Source: Amycolatopsis lexingtonensis
GTDB taxonomy: Bacteria; Actinomycetota; Actinomycetes; Mycobacteriales; Pseudonocardiaceae
Length of the DNA stretch: 64,000 bases
Direction of reading: 5' to 3'
Assembly: GCF_014873755.1 (NCBI RefSeq)
Contig: NZ_JADBEG010000001.1
Coordinates: 4,652,501-4,716,500, forward strand
Position 1 is the stretch's first letter. Each line of letters begins with the position of its first letter. The position numbers were made by a program, and so were the translations under genes. This document shows positions 29,453 to 38,255 of the stretch, piece after piece. The notes below the pieces were generated by a model that was not told the DNA's origin, ran no database searches, and worked only from the letters and a program-made list of their open reading frames with translations.

Positions 29453-29905
29453 ATGCCGGAATACTTCGTGGTGCGGGGAACGGTCGAATCGGGCGACAAA
29501 CGCGGCCGTGAGCTGGGCTTTCCCACGGCCAACATCGCACTGAGCGACCAGGACGGCTCCCTCGGCGACGGCGTGTGGGCGGGCTGGGCCGGCCGCCCCG
29601 ACGGCACCCGCATCCCGGCCGCGATCTCGGTCGGCCGCCGCCCGACGTACTACGGCGCGGACGGCTACCGCCTGCTGGAGGCCCACCTGCTGGACTTCAG
29701 CGGCGACCTCTACGGCGAGACGCTGGTGGTGTGGCTGGGGTCGCACCTGCGGGACCAGGAGAAGTACTCCTCGGCGGAGGACCTGATCACGGCGCTGAAG
29801 AACGACATCGCGACGGCGACGCAGTGGACGCTCGCGCACCCGGCCGCTTCGCTGCCGGAACCGGGCGAAAGCCCCCTGGGCGAAGTCCGCCGGCTTACGA
29901 CCTGA
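29453..29905 (+). CDS. Stand-alone flavokinase-domain protein
   Basis: This 150-residue protein corresponds to the C-terminal riboflavin kinase domain of RibF: RGRELGFPTANI near residue 18-29, then ISVGRRPTYYG and LLDFSGDLYGETL. The usual N-terminal FAD synthetase domain is absent. It could make FMN from riboflavin. It lies 55 bases after a run of flavoprotein genes and 28 kb of flavin-dependent steroid enzymes, so extra FMN supply is one explanation; a regulatory or salvage role is another. Confidence 0.8.
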   Translation: MPEYFVVRGTVESGDKRGRELGFPTANIALSDQDGSLGDGVWAGWAGRPDGTRIPAAISVGRRPTYYGADGYRLLEAHLLDFSGDLYGETLVVWLGSHLRDQEKYSSAEDLITALKNDIATATQWTLAHPAASLPEPGESPLGEVRRLTT

Positions 29906-29917
29906 CCCGCGCTCGGT

Positions 29918-29970
29918 GTCTTGAATGAGTCATTCAGGACCTCCGGTGACCTGAATGACTCATTCAAGAC
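29918..29970. repeat. Paired 23-bp palindromes, copy 2
   Basis: Two 23-bp palindromes at 29918-29940 and 29948-29970 with cores TGAATGASTCATTCA are separated by seven bases, exactly as at 8418-8470. The flanks are GTC/GAC. The pair begins 12 bases after the flavokinase stop, so it may end that transcript; the gene-free gap is 188 bases. Confidence 0.75.
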
Positions 29971-30093
29971 CTCCGAGCGGGGCGGCGAGCCGCGGCGACA
30001 CCGATCCGACAGCGCGGAATCGGGGCGAGCGCGGCGGGCGCAGAGGGGAAGGCGCCCGGGCGAGGTCCGCCGCCTCACGAGCTGAAGAGGACG

Positions 30094-30636
30094 TCAGAGG
30101 GCCGAGGCGAGGAGCAGGTAGCCCATCCCGGCACCCATCGCCGCCCGGCAGAGGGCGCGGGACGCCTGGCCGGCGCCCGCCGTCAACGCCGTGCCGCGGA
30201 GCACCACGACTCCCGTGCGGGCCGCGTCGACCACGAAATACCCCGCCGCCGCCACCGCGAGCAGCGGCAGAGCCAGCCGGGAGTCCATTGTGGACATCGT
30301 CAGCCACGGGCCGTGCGCGCCCGCGTGGGGCATCGCCGTCACCATGTAGAACATCGCCGCCGCCGAGAGGGCGTGGTGGGCGCCGGAGCGGCCCCGCCAC
30401 CAGGCCAGCGTGAACCAGCCCGCCGTCAGCACCAGCACCGCCTGCCAGCCCGCCGCCGGGATGGGGCCGCCGACCGGGGAGACCATCGCCACCATCGCCA
30501 CCACCAGCAGCAGCTCGGCCAGGTCGCCGTGGCGGACGCCGTCGCCCAGCCGCGCGTAGTCGAGGCGGACCAGCCGCAGCACGCACGGCAGCGCCAGCGC
30601 CGCGAACACGGCCGTCAGCGCCCAGTCGACGACCAT
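30094..30636 (-). CDS. DUF5134 membrane protein
   Basis: The 180-residue product has about five transmembrane helices, starting with DWALTAVFAALALPCVLRLV. His residues sit in AMFYMVTAMPHAGAHGP between helices, a feature of DUF5134 proteins, which are common in actinomycetes and often near copper or heme genes. No such gene is adjacent here. Function unknown. Confidence 0.75.
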   Translation of the reverse strand: MVVDWALTAVFAALALPCVLRLVRLDYARLGDGVRHGDLAELLLVVAMVAMVSPVGGPIPAAGWQAVLVLTAGWFTLAWWRGRSGAHHALSAAAMFYMVTAMPHAGAHGPWLTMSTMDSRLALPLLAVAAAGYFVVDAARTGVVVLRGTALTAGAGQASRALCRAAMGAGMGYLLLASAL

Positions 30637-30724
30637 CGCCAGTCGGCCTCACTCTCCGTCGCGGGTGGTGCCTCCACCGTGACACCCGCGACGGCCGCGC
30701 ACCAGCCGTCAATGAGGTGACGCC

Positions 30725-31894
30725 TCAGTCACCCGTCAGGACGAGCCCGCTCGTCGGCACGCCGGTCCCCGCCGTGACCAGCACCCGGGCCGCGCCGGCG
30801 ACCTGGTTGACCGCCGTGCCGCGGATCTGCCGCACACCCTCCGCGATGCCGTTCATGCCGTGGATGTAGGCCTCGCCGAGCTGCCCGCCGTGCGGGTTGA
30901 GCGGCAGCGAGCCGTCGAGCTCCAGCGCGCCGCCGGCGATGAAGTCCTTCGCCTCGCCGCGGCCGCAGAACCCGAGCTCCTCCAGCTGCATCAGGACGTA
31001 CGGAGTGAAGTGGTCGTACAGCACCGCGACGTCCACATCGGACGGTCCGAGCCCGGACTGGCCCCACAGCTGCCGCCCGACCACCCCCATCTCGGGCAGC
31101 GCGGCCAGGTCGTCGCGGTAGTAGCTGGTCATCACGTACTGGTCCGGCCCGCTCCCCTGCGCCGCCGCGGCGATCACCGCCGGCGCCTGAGCGAGATCCC
31201 GCGCCCGTTCCACGCTGGTCACGACCAGCGCGACACCGCCGTCGCTCTCCTGGCAGCAGTCGAGCAGGTGCAGCGGCTCGGCCACCCAGCGCGACGCCTG
31301 GTGCTCCTCGAGGGTGATCGGCCGTTCGTGGAACCACGCGTTCGGGTTGGTCGCCGCGTGCTTGCGGTCGAGCACCGCGACGCGGCCGAAGTCTTCGCTC
31401 GTCGCGCCGTAGTCGTGCAGGTACCGCCGCGCCACCATCGCCACGGTCGCCGCCGGGGTCGCGATCCCCATCGGGTAGTGGAACGCGTTGTCCACCCCGG
31501 ACGAGTTCACCTGCCCGGCCGCGGCCGAGGACACCTGGCCGAACCGCATCCCCGAGCGCTCGTTGAACGCCCGGTACGCGACGACGACGTCCGCGACACC
31601 GGTCGCCACCGCCATCGCGGCCTGCTGCACGGTCGCCGCCGCCGCGCCACCGCCGTAGTGAATGCGGCTGAAGAACTTCAGCTCGGGGATGCCGAGTTCC
31701 CGCGCCACCGCGATTTCCGCGTTGCCATCCATGGTGAACGACACCAATCCGTCCACATCGGACGGCGACAGCCCGGCGTCAGCGAGGGCGTGGGAGACGC
31801 ATTCGGCCGCCAGCCGCAGCTCGCTGCGCCCGGAGTCCTTCGAAAACTCCGTCGCGCCGATCCCGGCGATGGCCGCTTTTCCCGAGAGCGTCAC
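30725..31894 (-). CDS. ltp2: Ltp2, thiolase-fold retro-aldolase of side-chain degradation
   Basis: The 389-residue lipid-transfer-protein-type thiolase begins AAIAGIGATEFSKDSG and lacks the usual catalytic Cys pair of thiolases. It ends with NPHGGQLGEAYIHGMNGIAE. Together with the DUF35 part of ChsH2 it releases propionyl-CoA from the 17-hydroxy-C22-CoA intermediate, leaving the 17-keto steroid. The order ltp2-chsH1-chsH2-chsE2-chsE1 is the same as Rv3540c-Rv3544c. It overlaps chsH1 by four bases. Confidence 0.93.
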   Translation of the reverse strand: MTLSGKAAIAGIGATEFSKDSGRSELRLAAECVSHALADAGLSPSDVDGLVSFTMDGNAEIAVARELGIPELKFFSRIHYGGGAAAATVQQAAMAVATGVADVVVAYRAFNERSGMRFGQVSSAAAGQVNSSGVDNAFHYPMGIATPAATVAMVARRYLHDYGATSEDFGRVAVLDRKHAATNPNAWFHERPITLEEHQASRWVAEPLHLLDCCQESDGGVALVVTSVERARDLAQAPAVIAAAAQGSGPDQYVMTSYYRDDLAALPEMGVVGRQLWGQSGLGPSDVDVAVLYDHFTPYVLMQLEELGFCGRGEAKDFIAGGALELDGSLPLNPHGGQLGEAYIHGMNGIAEGVRQIRGTAVNQVAGAARVLVTAGTGVPTSGLVLTGD

Positions 31895-32277
31895 GGCAAC
31901 GTCACCTCCACGGTCCCGGCGACGTGCTCACCGAGACTGTCCACTCCGGACACCAACACGACGACGTCGTTGCCGTCGGCGGACACCACGCGGCCGGTGA
32001 AGGTCAAGGTGTCATAGGCGTAGCAGGGCACGCCGAGCCGGATCTTGACCGACCGGATGAGTGCCTCCGGCCCGGCCCAGTCCGAGACGAACCGCTGCAC
32101 CAGGCCGGTGTCGGTGAGGATGTTGAGGAAGATGTCCTTCGAGCCGCGCGCCACCGCCGCGTCCCGGTCGTGGTGCACGTCCTGGAAGTCGCGGGTCGCC
32201 AGCGCCGTGCTGACGATGAACGTCGGGGTCGCCTCGATCGTCAGCGGCGGCAGTTCGGTCCCTTCGGCGACGGTCAT
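31891..32277 (-). CDS. chsH1: ChsH1, MaoC-like subunit of the enoyl-CoA hydratase
   Basis: This 128-residue single hot-dog protein starts at ATG 32277. It has DFQDVHHDRDAAVARGSKDIF, read as RDFQDVHHDRDAA then VARGSKDIF, with the D and H of a MaoC hydratase active site. It pairs with the MaoC-like half of ChsH2 to hydrate the steroid C22 enoyl-CoA. It overlaps both neighbours. Confidence 0.92.
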   Translation of the reverse strand: MTVAEGTELPPLTIEATPTFIVSTALATRDFQDVHHDRDAAVARGSKDIFLNILTDTGLVQRFVSDWAGPEALIRSVKIRLGVPCYAYDTLTFTGRVVSADGNDVVVLVSGVDSLGEHVAGTVEVTLP

Positions 32278-33182
32278 CGGGCCACCTTCCACGCGGGCAG
32301 GGTCAGGTCGTCGTCGACCCGGACGAACGCGGCGGTCACCGGGAGTCCGATGTGGACTTCCTCCGGTGTCGCGTCCAAGAGCTCGGCCATCACCCGGACC
32401 CCTTCTTCCAGCTCCACCAGCGCCACGACGAACGGGAGGTCCTTGCCCGGCACGGGCGGGTGGTGGTGCACGACGTAGGAGAACACCGTGCCGCGGCCGC
32501 TCGCGACGACGTAGTCCGGCTTGGTGTCCAGCGCGCCGTCCGGCGGCATCGGGCCGGGCGGGTGCCGCAGCGTCTCGCCCCAGCGCTGGATGCGCAGTTC
32601 GCCCTGGCGGAGACCTTCCCAGAAGAACTCGGTGTCGCGACTGATCACCGGCCGCAGCACCGGCGCGGGCGGCGGCTTCGGCGCGGGGGGCGCGAACTTC
32701 AGCACCCGGAACATCATCTCCGCGACGGCTTCGCCCTCGACGTACCAGGTCATCCGCGTGGTGACGAACCAGCCCTCGCCGAGTGCCGTCCTTTTCGGAC
32801 CGACGACGCTCTCCAGTTTCGTCCGCGCCTCGACCTGCTCGCCCGGCCGCAGGTAGCGGTGGTAGGTCTGCTCGGAGTTCGTGGCGACGACGGAGGTGAA
32901 CCCGGCGTCATCGAGGAGTTCCATCATCAGGCCGAGCGGGTCGTCGCCCGCGCGCGGGACGTCGAGCCCGCCCATCGTCCACACCTGCGCCATGGCCGGC
33001 GGTGCGACGAGTCCTTTGTGCACACTGCGTGCGGCGAACTCCGGGTCGGTGTAGACGGGGTTGGTGTCCCCGATCGCTTCGACCCAGTTGTTCACCATGG
33101 CCTGGTTCACGGGGTCGCGCGCGAGACGCGGTGCGCACTCCCCGCGCGCGGCGATCTCCCGCGCCGTTTCTTCGATGGTCAT
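32274..33182 (-). CDS. chsH2: ChsH2, MaoC-like plus DUF35 subunit
   Basis: The 302-residue protein starts at ATG 33182. Residues about 1-150 form a hot-dog domain and residues about 180-300 a DUF35 OB-fold domain (FFWEGLRQGELRIQRWGE). The first half forms the hydratase with ChsH1; the second binds Ltp2. The zinc-ribbon cysteines often found at the start of DUF35 domains are absent: the segment reads RWGETLRHPPGPMPPDG with no Cys. Gene order matches Rv3542c. Confidence 0.91.
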   Translation of the reverse strand: MTIEETAREIAARGECAPRLARDPVNQAMVNNWVEAIGDTNPVYTDPEFAARSVHKGLVAPPAMAQVWTMGGLDVPRAGDDPLGLMMELLDDAGFTSVVATNSEQTYHRYLRPGEQVEARTKLESVVGPKRTALGEGWFVTTRMTWYVEGEAVAEMMFRVLKFAPPAPKPPPAPVLRPVISRDTEFFWEGLRQGELRIQRWGETLRHPPGPMPPDGALDTKPDYVVASGRGTVFSYVVHHHPPVPGKDLPFVVALVELEEGVRVMAELLDATPEEVHIGLPVTAAFVRVDDDLTLPAWKVAR

Positions 33183-34333
33183 CGCGGCACCCTCGGCAGG
33201 CCCAGGCCGATCGAAGCGATCAGCTCCCGTTGGATTTCGCTGACGCCGCCCCCGAACGTCAGCACGATGTTGCGCTTGGCGCAGACGTCCAGCCATTCGG
33301 CCAGCTCGGCGGTGTCCGGGTCGGCCGGATCGCCGTGGCGGGCGACGAGCTCTTCGAGGTTCCGGCCGATCCGCTGGATCACCTCGGAGCTGAACACCTT
33401 GGTCGCCGACGCGTCGCCGACCCCGACCGGCGCGGTCGCCGAAGAGACCGCGACCTGCCAGTTCAGCAGCTCGTTGACCCGCGTCACCGCCATCGCTTCG
33501 GCCAGCACGGCCCGCACGTCGGCCAGGTCGAGCAGGCCGTGGGCGGCAGCCCAGGCGCGCACGCGGTCGTACAGGCCGCCGACGCGCCCGGCCGGCCCGA
33601 GCATCACGCGCTCGTGGTTGAGCTGCGTCGTGATCAGCCGCCAGCCCTCGTTTTCCTTGCCCACCAAGCGGTTCACCGGCACGCGGACGTCCGAATAGTA
33701 CGTCGCGTTGACGTGGTGGGCGCCGTCGCAGGTGATGATCGGCGTCCACGAATAGCCTGGGTCACTGGTGTCCATGATGAGAATCGAGATGCCCTTGTGC
33801 CGCGGCGCGTCGGGCGCGGTCCGGACGGCGAGCCAGATGTAGTCGGCGTCGTGGCCGCCGGTGGTGAAGATCTTCTGGCCGTTGACGACGTACTCGTCGC
33901 CGTCGCGAACCGCCGTCGTCCGCAGCGCCGCGAGGTCGGTGCCCGCCTCCGGTTCGGTGTAGCCGATCGCGAAGTGGATCTCCCCGGCCAGGATCTTGGG
34001 CAGGAAGAAGGACTTCTGCTCCTCGGTGCCGAACTGCTGCAGCGTCGGCCCGACGGTCTGCAGCGTCACCGACGGCAGCTGGACGTCGGCGCGCGCGGCC
34101 TCGTCGACGAACAGGTGCTGCTCGATCTCGCCGAAGCCCTGCCCGCCGAACTCCTTCGGCCAGCCGACGCCGAGCCGGCCGTCCCGGCCCATCCGGCGGA
34201 CGATCTCGCGGAACACCGGCCCGTGCCGTTCGCGCCGCATTTCCCGGCGTTCTCCGGGGCTGATGAGCCCGGCGAAGTACTCCCGGAGCTCCGCGCGCAG
34301 GTCCTTCTGCGCCGCGGTCAGTTCGACGTGCAT
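33179..34333 (-). CDS. chsE2: ChsE2, acyl-CoA dehydrogenase subunit (FadE29-like)
   Basis: This 384-residue acyl-CoA dehydrogenase subunit starts at ATG 34333 behind GGGGTGAGG. It contains YTEPEAGTDLAALRTTAV, FTTGGHDADYIWL and a C-terminal GGGVSEIQRELIA. With ChsE1 it forms the alpha2beta2 enzyme that oxidises the three-carbon side-chain steroid-CoA. It overlaps chsH2 by four bases. Confidence 0.9.
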   Translation of the reverse strand: MHVELTAAQKDLRAELREYFAGLISPGERREMRRERHGPVFREIVRRMGRDGRLGVGWPKEFGGQGFGEIEQHLFVDEAARADVQLPSVTLQTVGPTLQQFGTEEQKSFFLPKILAGEIHFAIGYTEPEAGTDLAALRTTAVRDGDEYVVNGQKIFTTGGHDADYIWLAVRTAPDAPRHKGISILIMDTSDPGYSWTPIITCDGAHHVNATYYSDVRVPVNRLVGKENEGWRLITTQLNHERVMLGPAGRVGGLYDRVRAWAAAHGLLDLADVRAVLAEAMAVTRVNELLNWQVAVSSATAPVGVGDASATKVFSSEVIQRIGRNLEELVARHGDPADPDTAELAEWLDVCAKRNIVLTFGGGVSEIQRELIASIGLGLPRVPR

Positions 34334-34338
34334 CCGCC

Positions 34339-35388
34339 TCACCCCGCCACTCGTTCGCCGAGCCTGCCGAGCCGGTGCGCGGCGCCGCCGAGCGCCCGGC
34401 CGAGATCCTTGACCGCCGACGAATACCGGTGCAGCGGGTACGTTTCGTCGACGCCGACGCCGCCGTGCAGGTGGTGGCAGGTCGCGAGCGCCTTCGGGGC
34501 TTCCTCGGCGAGCCAGTAGGCGGCGACGTCCAGTTCGGCGTCCGCGTCGAGCCCGGAAGCCAGCCGCCACACCGCGGACGTCACGGCGAGGTGCACGGTC
34601 CGCGCGGCGACGTAGACGTCGGCGATCTGGCCCGCCACGGCCTGGAAGGTCGCCAGCGGCCGGCCGAACTGGGTGCGTTCGCCGACGTGCTTGACGGTGA
34701 GCGCGAGCGCGCCGGCCAGCAGCCCGTCGCCCAGCGCGAGCGCGCCGGCCACGGCGAACCGGTGCAGCGCCGCGACCGCACCCCGGTCGAAGAGGAGGTC
34801 GGTCTCTTCGACGGCGACGTCGTCGAGCCGCACGGTGCACTCCGGCGTCCCGGCCGAGTTCCGCGTGGGGACGAGCGTGACGCCGTCGGCGTGCGGGTCG
34901 ACCAGGTAGACCGCGGTGCCGTGCGGAGTGGTCACCGGGGTGAGGATCCGGCTGGCTTCGGCGGCGTACGGGACGGCGGTCTTCACGCCGCTGAGCAGCC
35001 ACTTCCCGTTAGCCGCGCGCGCGGAGGCGGCGGGCTCGGCGGTCAACGGCGCGGATGGCTCGTGCAGCGCCGCGGTGAGCAGCGCTTCCCCGGCCGCGAC
35101 CGGCGGCAGGAACTCCGCGCGCTGGGCGGGCGTACCGAGCGTCTCGACCGGCAGGACGCCCAGTGCCAGCGCGGCGTACGCGGGCACCGGCGCGGCGGCG
35201 CGGCCGGCCTCGGTCAGGACCTGCGCGACTTCGGCGACGCCCAGGCCGTCGCCGTCGAGGTCCGCGGGCAGCGCGAGCGCCAGCAGGCCCGCGTCGGCGA
35301 GCGCGCGCCACGGATCGTCTCCCGCGCCGAGCACTTTCGCGGCGAGAGCGGCGATCTCGCTCTGCGTATCGTCAAGGGTGAAGTCCAC
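34339..35388 (-). CDS. chsE1: ChsE1, acyl-CoA dehydrogenase subunit (FadE28-like)
   Basis: The 349-residue partner of ChsE2 starts at GTG 35388 with GGAGG seven bases upstream. It is shorter than a full acyl-CoA dehydrogenase, as is FadE28, and includes GERTQFGRPLATFQAVAGQIAD and HHLHGGVGVDETYPLHRY (C-terminal helical domain). It is the first gene of the five-gene side-chain operon. A KstR box lies 27 bases upstream. Confidence 0.9.
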   Translation of the reverse strand: MDFTLDDTQSEIAALAAKVLGAGDDPWRALADAGLLALALPADLDGDGLGVAEVAQVLTEAGRAAAPVPAYAALALGVLPVETLGTPAQRAEFLPPVAAGEALLTAALHEPSAPLTAEPAASARAANGKWLLSGVKTAVPYAAEASRILTPVTTPHGTAVYLVDPHADGVTLVPTRNSAGTPECTVRLDDVAVEETDLLFDRGAVAALHRFAVAGALALGDGLLAGALALTVKHVGERTQFGRPLATFQAVAGQIADVYVAARTVHLAVTSAVWRLASGLDADAELDVAAYWLAEEAPKALATCHHLHGGVGVDETYPLHRYSSAVKDLGRALGGAAHRLGRLGERVAG

Positions 35389-35414
35389 GCCCGACCTCCG
35401 GCTCGGCGCAATAC

Positions 35415-35428
35415 TGAAACATGTTCTA
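35415..35428. promoter_or_regulatory. KstR operator between chsE1 and the hydrolase gene
   Basis: TGAAACATGTTCTA fits TNNAACNNGTTNNA perfectly. It stands between the divergent chsE1 and alpha/beta-hydrolase genes and can control both operons. Confidence 0.8.
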
Positions 35429-35475
35429 GTCTTAACCGGAAACAACCGGCGCGGCAACCCCGGAGGAGGAGTCGG

Positions 35476-36309
35476 ATGGCGGCGACGCGGCGGCTGATCA
35501 CCGTGCCGCCGACGGCCGGCGTGCCCGACCCGGTCCCCCTCGACCTGCCCGGCCGCGGGCGGACGGTCGTCACCGACGTCGGCCCGCGCGACGCGCCGGC
35601 GCTCCTGCTGCTGCATTCCGTGGCGTGCACCGGCCTGCTGACCTGGTACCCGGCCCTGGCCGGGCTCGCGCGGGACCATCGCGTCGTCGTGTTCGACCAG
35701 CGGTGGCACGGCCGGGGCATCCGCTCGCCGGAGTTCCGGCTCGCCGACTGCGCCGGGGACGTGCCCGCGGTGGCGGACGCGCTGGGCATCGAGCGGTTCG
35801 CCCTCGCGGGGTACTCGATGGGCGGGATGGTCGCCCAGCTGGTCGCCCGCGCCGAGCCAGAACGTGTTACCGGTTTGGTGCTGTGTTCGACCGCGAGCAC
35901 CTTCCGCCGCGGGCTGCGGCAGCGCGTCGCGCTCGACGTCTTCGGCCGGACGGTGCGACAGCTGCGCGAGCGCGTGAAGCTGCCCGTCGCACCCGCGGCG
36001 CCGCTGCGGCGCGTCGAGGATCACCGGTGGGGGCTGCGGGAGTTCCGGTCGACCCGGCCGTGGGAGATCGCGGTCGCCGTCGACGAGATCGGCCGGTTCG
36101 ACTCGACGCCGTGGCTCCACACGTTGCGACTGCCGGCGGCGGTCGTCGTGACCGCGCGGGACCGCTTCATCGCGCCCGACCACCAGCGTTCCCTGGCCCG
36201 CCGCATCCCGGGCGCGGCGACCTACGAGGTCGACGCCGGGCACGCGGCCTGCGTCCTGGCCGCCGACCGGTGGGTGCCCGCCCTGCTCGCCGCCGTCCAC
36301 TCCCTCTGA
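35476..36309 (+). CDS. Alpha/beta-hydrolase in the KstR regulon
   Basis: The 277-residue hydrolase starts at ATG 35476 behind GGAGGAG. It has the oxyanion stretch LLLLHSVACTG, nucleophile elbow GYSMGG near residue 117, an acidic residue in VVVTARDRFIAPDH and a histidine in VDAGHAAC. It resembles 3-oxoadipate enol-lactonase/haloperoxidase-type hydrolases. It is divergent from chsE1 across a KstR box, so it probably acts on a steroid metabolite such as an ester or lactone. It is not one of the well-known cholesterol genes. Confidence 0.8.
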   Translation: MAATRRLITVPPTAGVPDPVPLDLPGRGRTVVTDVGPRDAPALLLLHSVACTGLLTWYPALAGLARDHRVVVFDQRWHGRGIRSPEFRLADCAGDVPAVADALGIERFALAGYSMGGMVAQLVARAEPERVTGLVLCSTASTFRRGLRQRVALDVFGRTVRQLRERVKLPVAPAAPLRRVEDHRWGLREFRSTRPWEIAVAVDEIGRFDSTPWLHTLRLPAAVVVTARDRFIAPDHQRSLARRIPGAATYEVDAGHAACVLAADRWVPALLAAVHSL

Positions 36310-36323
36310 GGAAGGAACCCACG

Positions 36324-36821
36324 ATGGGACGCTTCAGCCTGCCGGAGCAGAAACCCGACGGCCTGGACTCGCCGGTGACGGCGAAGGTCATGAAGTACGG
36401 CGCGAAGGCCCAGGTCGCGGTCTTCCGGCTGACCGGCGGCCGGATCGGCAGCACCTGGCGGGTCGGGGCCGGGTTCCGCAAGCCGGTGCCGACGCTGCTG
36501 CTGGAGCACCGGGGCCGCAAGTCCGGGCGCCGGTTCACCACGCCGCTGCTGTACCTGCGCTCCGGCGAGGACGTCGTCATCGTCGCTTCGCAGGGCGGGC
36601 TGCCGCGGCATCCGCAGTGGTACTTCAACCTACGGGCGCACCCCGAGACGCGCATCCACCTGAAGGGCCGCCGGGACGTCCCGGTGACGGCTCGCGTCGC
36701 GGGGCCGGAGGAGCGCGCCGAACTGTGGCCACGGCTGGTCGAGCTGTACGCGGACTTCGCGAAGTACCAGGCGTGGACCGAGCGGGAGATCCCGGTCGTG
36801 GTGCTCAGCCCGCGGCTTTGA
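36324..36821 (+). CDS. F420-type nitroreductase-family (DDN-like) protein
   Basis: This 165-residue protein belongs to the deazaflavin-dependent nitroreductase (DDN/PF04075) family: VPTLLLEHRGRKSGRRFTTPL and the YFNLRAHPETRI motif that binds the cofactor. Such enzymes use F420H2 to reduce quinones or enones. It follows the hydrolase gene after 14 bases and so probably shares the KstR promoter. Its 3' end overlaps the convergent acyltransferase gene by 17 bases. Confidence 0.85.
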   Translation: MGRFSLPEQKPDGLDSPVTAKVMKYGAKAQVAVFRLTGGRIGSTWRVGAGFRKPVPTLLLEHRGRKSGRRFTTPLLYLRSGEDVVIVASQGGLPRHPQWYFNLRAHPETRIHLKGRRDVPVTARVAGPEERAELWPRLVELYADFAKYQAWTEREIPVVVLSPRL

Positions 36822-38190
36822 GCAGCTGGTCGAGGGCCTCCGGCAGCGCGTCGGCCAGCGGCCAGAGGTCCTTGACCAGCTCGCGCGCGCCCAGCAGGCC
36901 GACGTGCACCTTGCCCGCGTTGGACAGCACGGTGACGTTCAGGCCCGCGCCGTGGAAGACCGGCCCGAGCGGGTAGAAGCCGGTGACGAGCGCACCGAGG
37001 AAGTACAGCGGCATCGGCGGGCCGGGCACGTTCGAGACGACCAGGTTGTGCACCACCGGGTGCTTTTCGGCCAGGCGCAGCGCCGAATACGCGCGGACGG
37101 CGAGGCCGAACGCCGTCGCGCCCGAGAACTGCGCCCAGTCCTGCAGCATGTCGGCGTCGATGTCGTAGTGGTGGTCCTTCGAGAGCCGGTTGGCCTCGGC
37201 GAGGAAGAACACGCGCGCGGCCGGGTCGGCCAGGTGCGTCGGCAGCGAGGCGAAGAACGCCGAAACCTTGTTGCTGCCGTGCTCGCGCTCGGTCCGGTCG
37301 TGGACGGAGACCGGGACGGTCGCGACCAGCGGGTCGTCCGGCAGTTCGCCGCGCGCGCCGAGGAACTCGCGCAGCGCCCCGGCGACGAGCGCGAGGACGA
37401 CGTCGTTCACCGTGACCCCGAAGGCGTTCTTGACCTCCTTGATCCGGTCGAGGTCCAGCTGGGCGAACGCGACGCTGCGGTGCCCGGTGATCGTGCCGTT
37501 CAGCGAAGTCCGCGGCGCGGTGAACGGGACCGGCATCCCCTTGCCCTGCAACGCTTTGCCGACCCAGCGCGGCACCAGTTCCAGCAGGTCGGGCAGCAGC
37601 CGCACGACTTCGGCGGGGCGTTTCACGACGGTCTCGACACCCGAGCGCAGCAGGTCCAGCGCCGACGGCACGCCCGGGTTGCCGGGCTGCTCGATCACCG
37701 GTGCGGGCGCGTCGGGCTCCAGCCCGGAGAGGTAGGTGATCAGGCTGGCGCCGCTCACCCCGTCGACGCTGGCGTGGTGCATCTTCAGCAGCACGGCGAT
37801 CTGGCCGTCGGCCAGGCCTTCGATGACGTAGAGCTGCCACAGCGGCCGCGCGCGGTCGAGCTGCTGCCCGGCGATGTGCGCGCACAGCTCCGCCAGCTCG
37901 GTGCGGTCGCCGGGCGCGGGCACGCCGATGCGGTGCACGTGGTGGTCGAGGTCGAAGTCCTCGTCTTCGATCCACACGGGATGGCCGAGGTTCCACAGCG
38001 GATTGTGCAGTTTGCGGCGGAATGCCGGGATCAGCCGGACCCGTTCGTCGAGCTTTTCCTTGAGCTTCGCGAAGGTGTAGCCACCGGGGACGGTCGAGCC
38101 GTCGAGGGTGAGCAGCCCGCAGACGTGCAGGACCTGGGACGGCGTCTCGAGGTACAGGAAGCTCGCGTCGAGGCCGCTCAGTCTCTGCAT
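36805..38190 (-). CDS. Wax ester synthase/diacylglycerol acyltransferase (WS/DGAT)
   Basis: The 461-residue protein begins MQRLSGLDASFLYLETP and has the catalytic HHASVDG motif (HHxxxDG) near residue 135 and the downstream NVPGPPMPLYFLGA. It transfers acyl groups from CoA to diacylglycerol or alcohols, making storage lipid. Actinomycetes carry several paralogues. In a steroid-using strain it could store acyl groups released during catabolism. Confidence 0.9.
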   Translation of the reverse strand: MQRLSGLDASFLYLETPSQVLHVCGLLTLDGSTVPGGYTFAKLKEKLDERVRLIPAFRRKLHNPLWNLGHPVWIEDEDFDLDHHVHRIGVPAPGDRTELAELCAHIAGQQLDRARPLWQLYVIEGLADGQIAVLLKMHHASVDGVSGASLITYLSGLEPDAPAPVIEQPGNPGVPSALDLLRSGVETVVKRPAEVVRLLPDLLELVPRWVGKALQGKGMPVPFTAPRTSLNGTITGHRSVAFAQLDLDRIKEVKNAFGVTVNDVVLALVAGALREFLGARGELPDDPLVATVPVSVHDRTEREHGSNKVSAFFASLPTHLADPAARVFFLAEANRLSKDHHYDIDADMLQDWAQFSGATAFGLAVRAYSALRLAEKHPVVHNLVVSNVPGPPMPLYFLGALVTGFYPLGPVFHGAGLNVTVLSNAGKVHVGLLGARELVKDLWPLADALPEALDQLLKAAG

Positions 38191-38255
38191 GCCCGCCAGG
38201 GTAAGCCACTTCCGAGGAGCGGCGCGTCACCCTACTCACCGGTATCATCGCGCTG

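Noticed and set aside
35858..35871. A KstR-like core (AGAACGTGTTAC) within the hydrolase gene
   Set aside because: The core is the same as in the box at 45619, but the outer T and A are replaced by C, and it lies nearly 400 bases inside a coding sequence away from any start.
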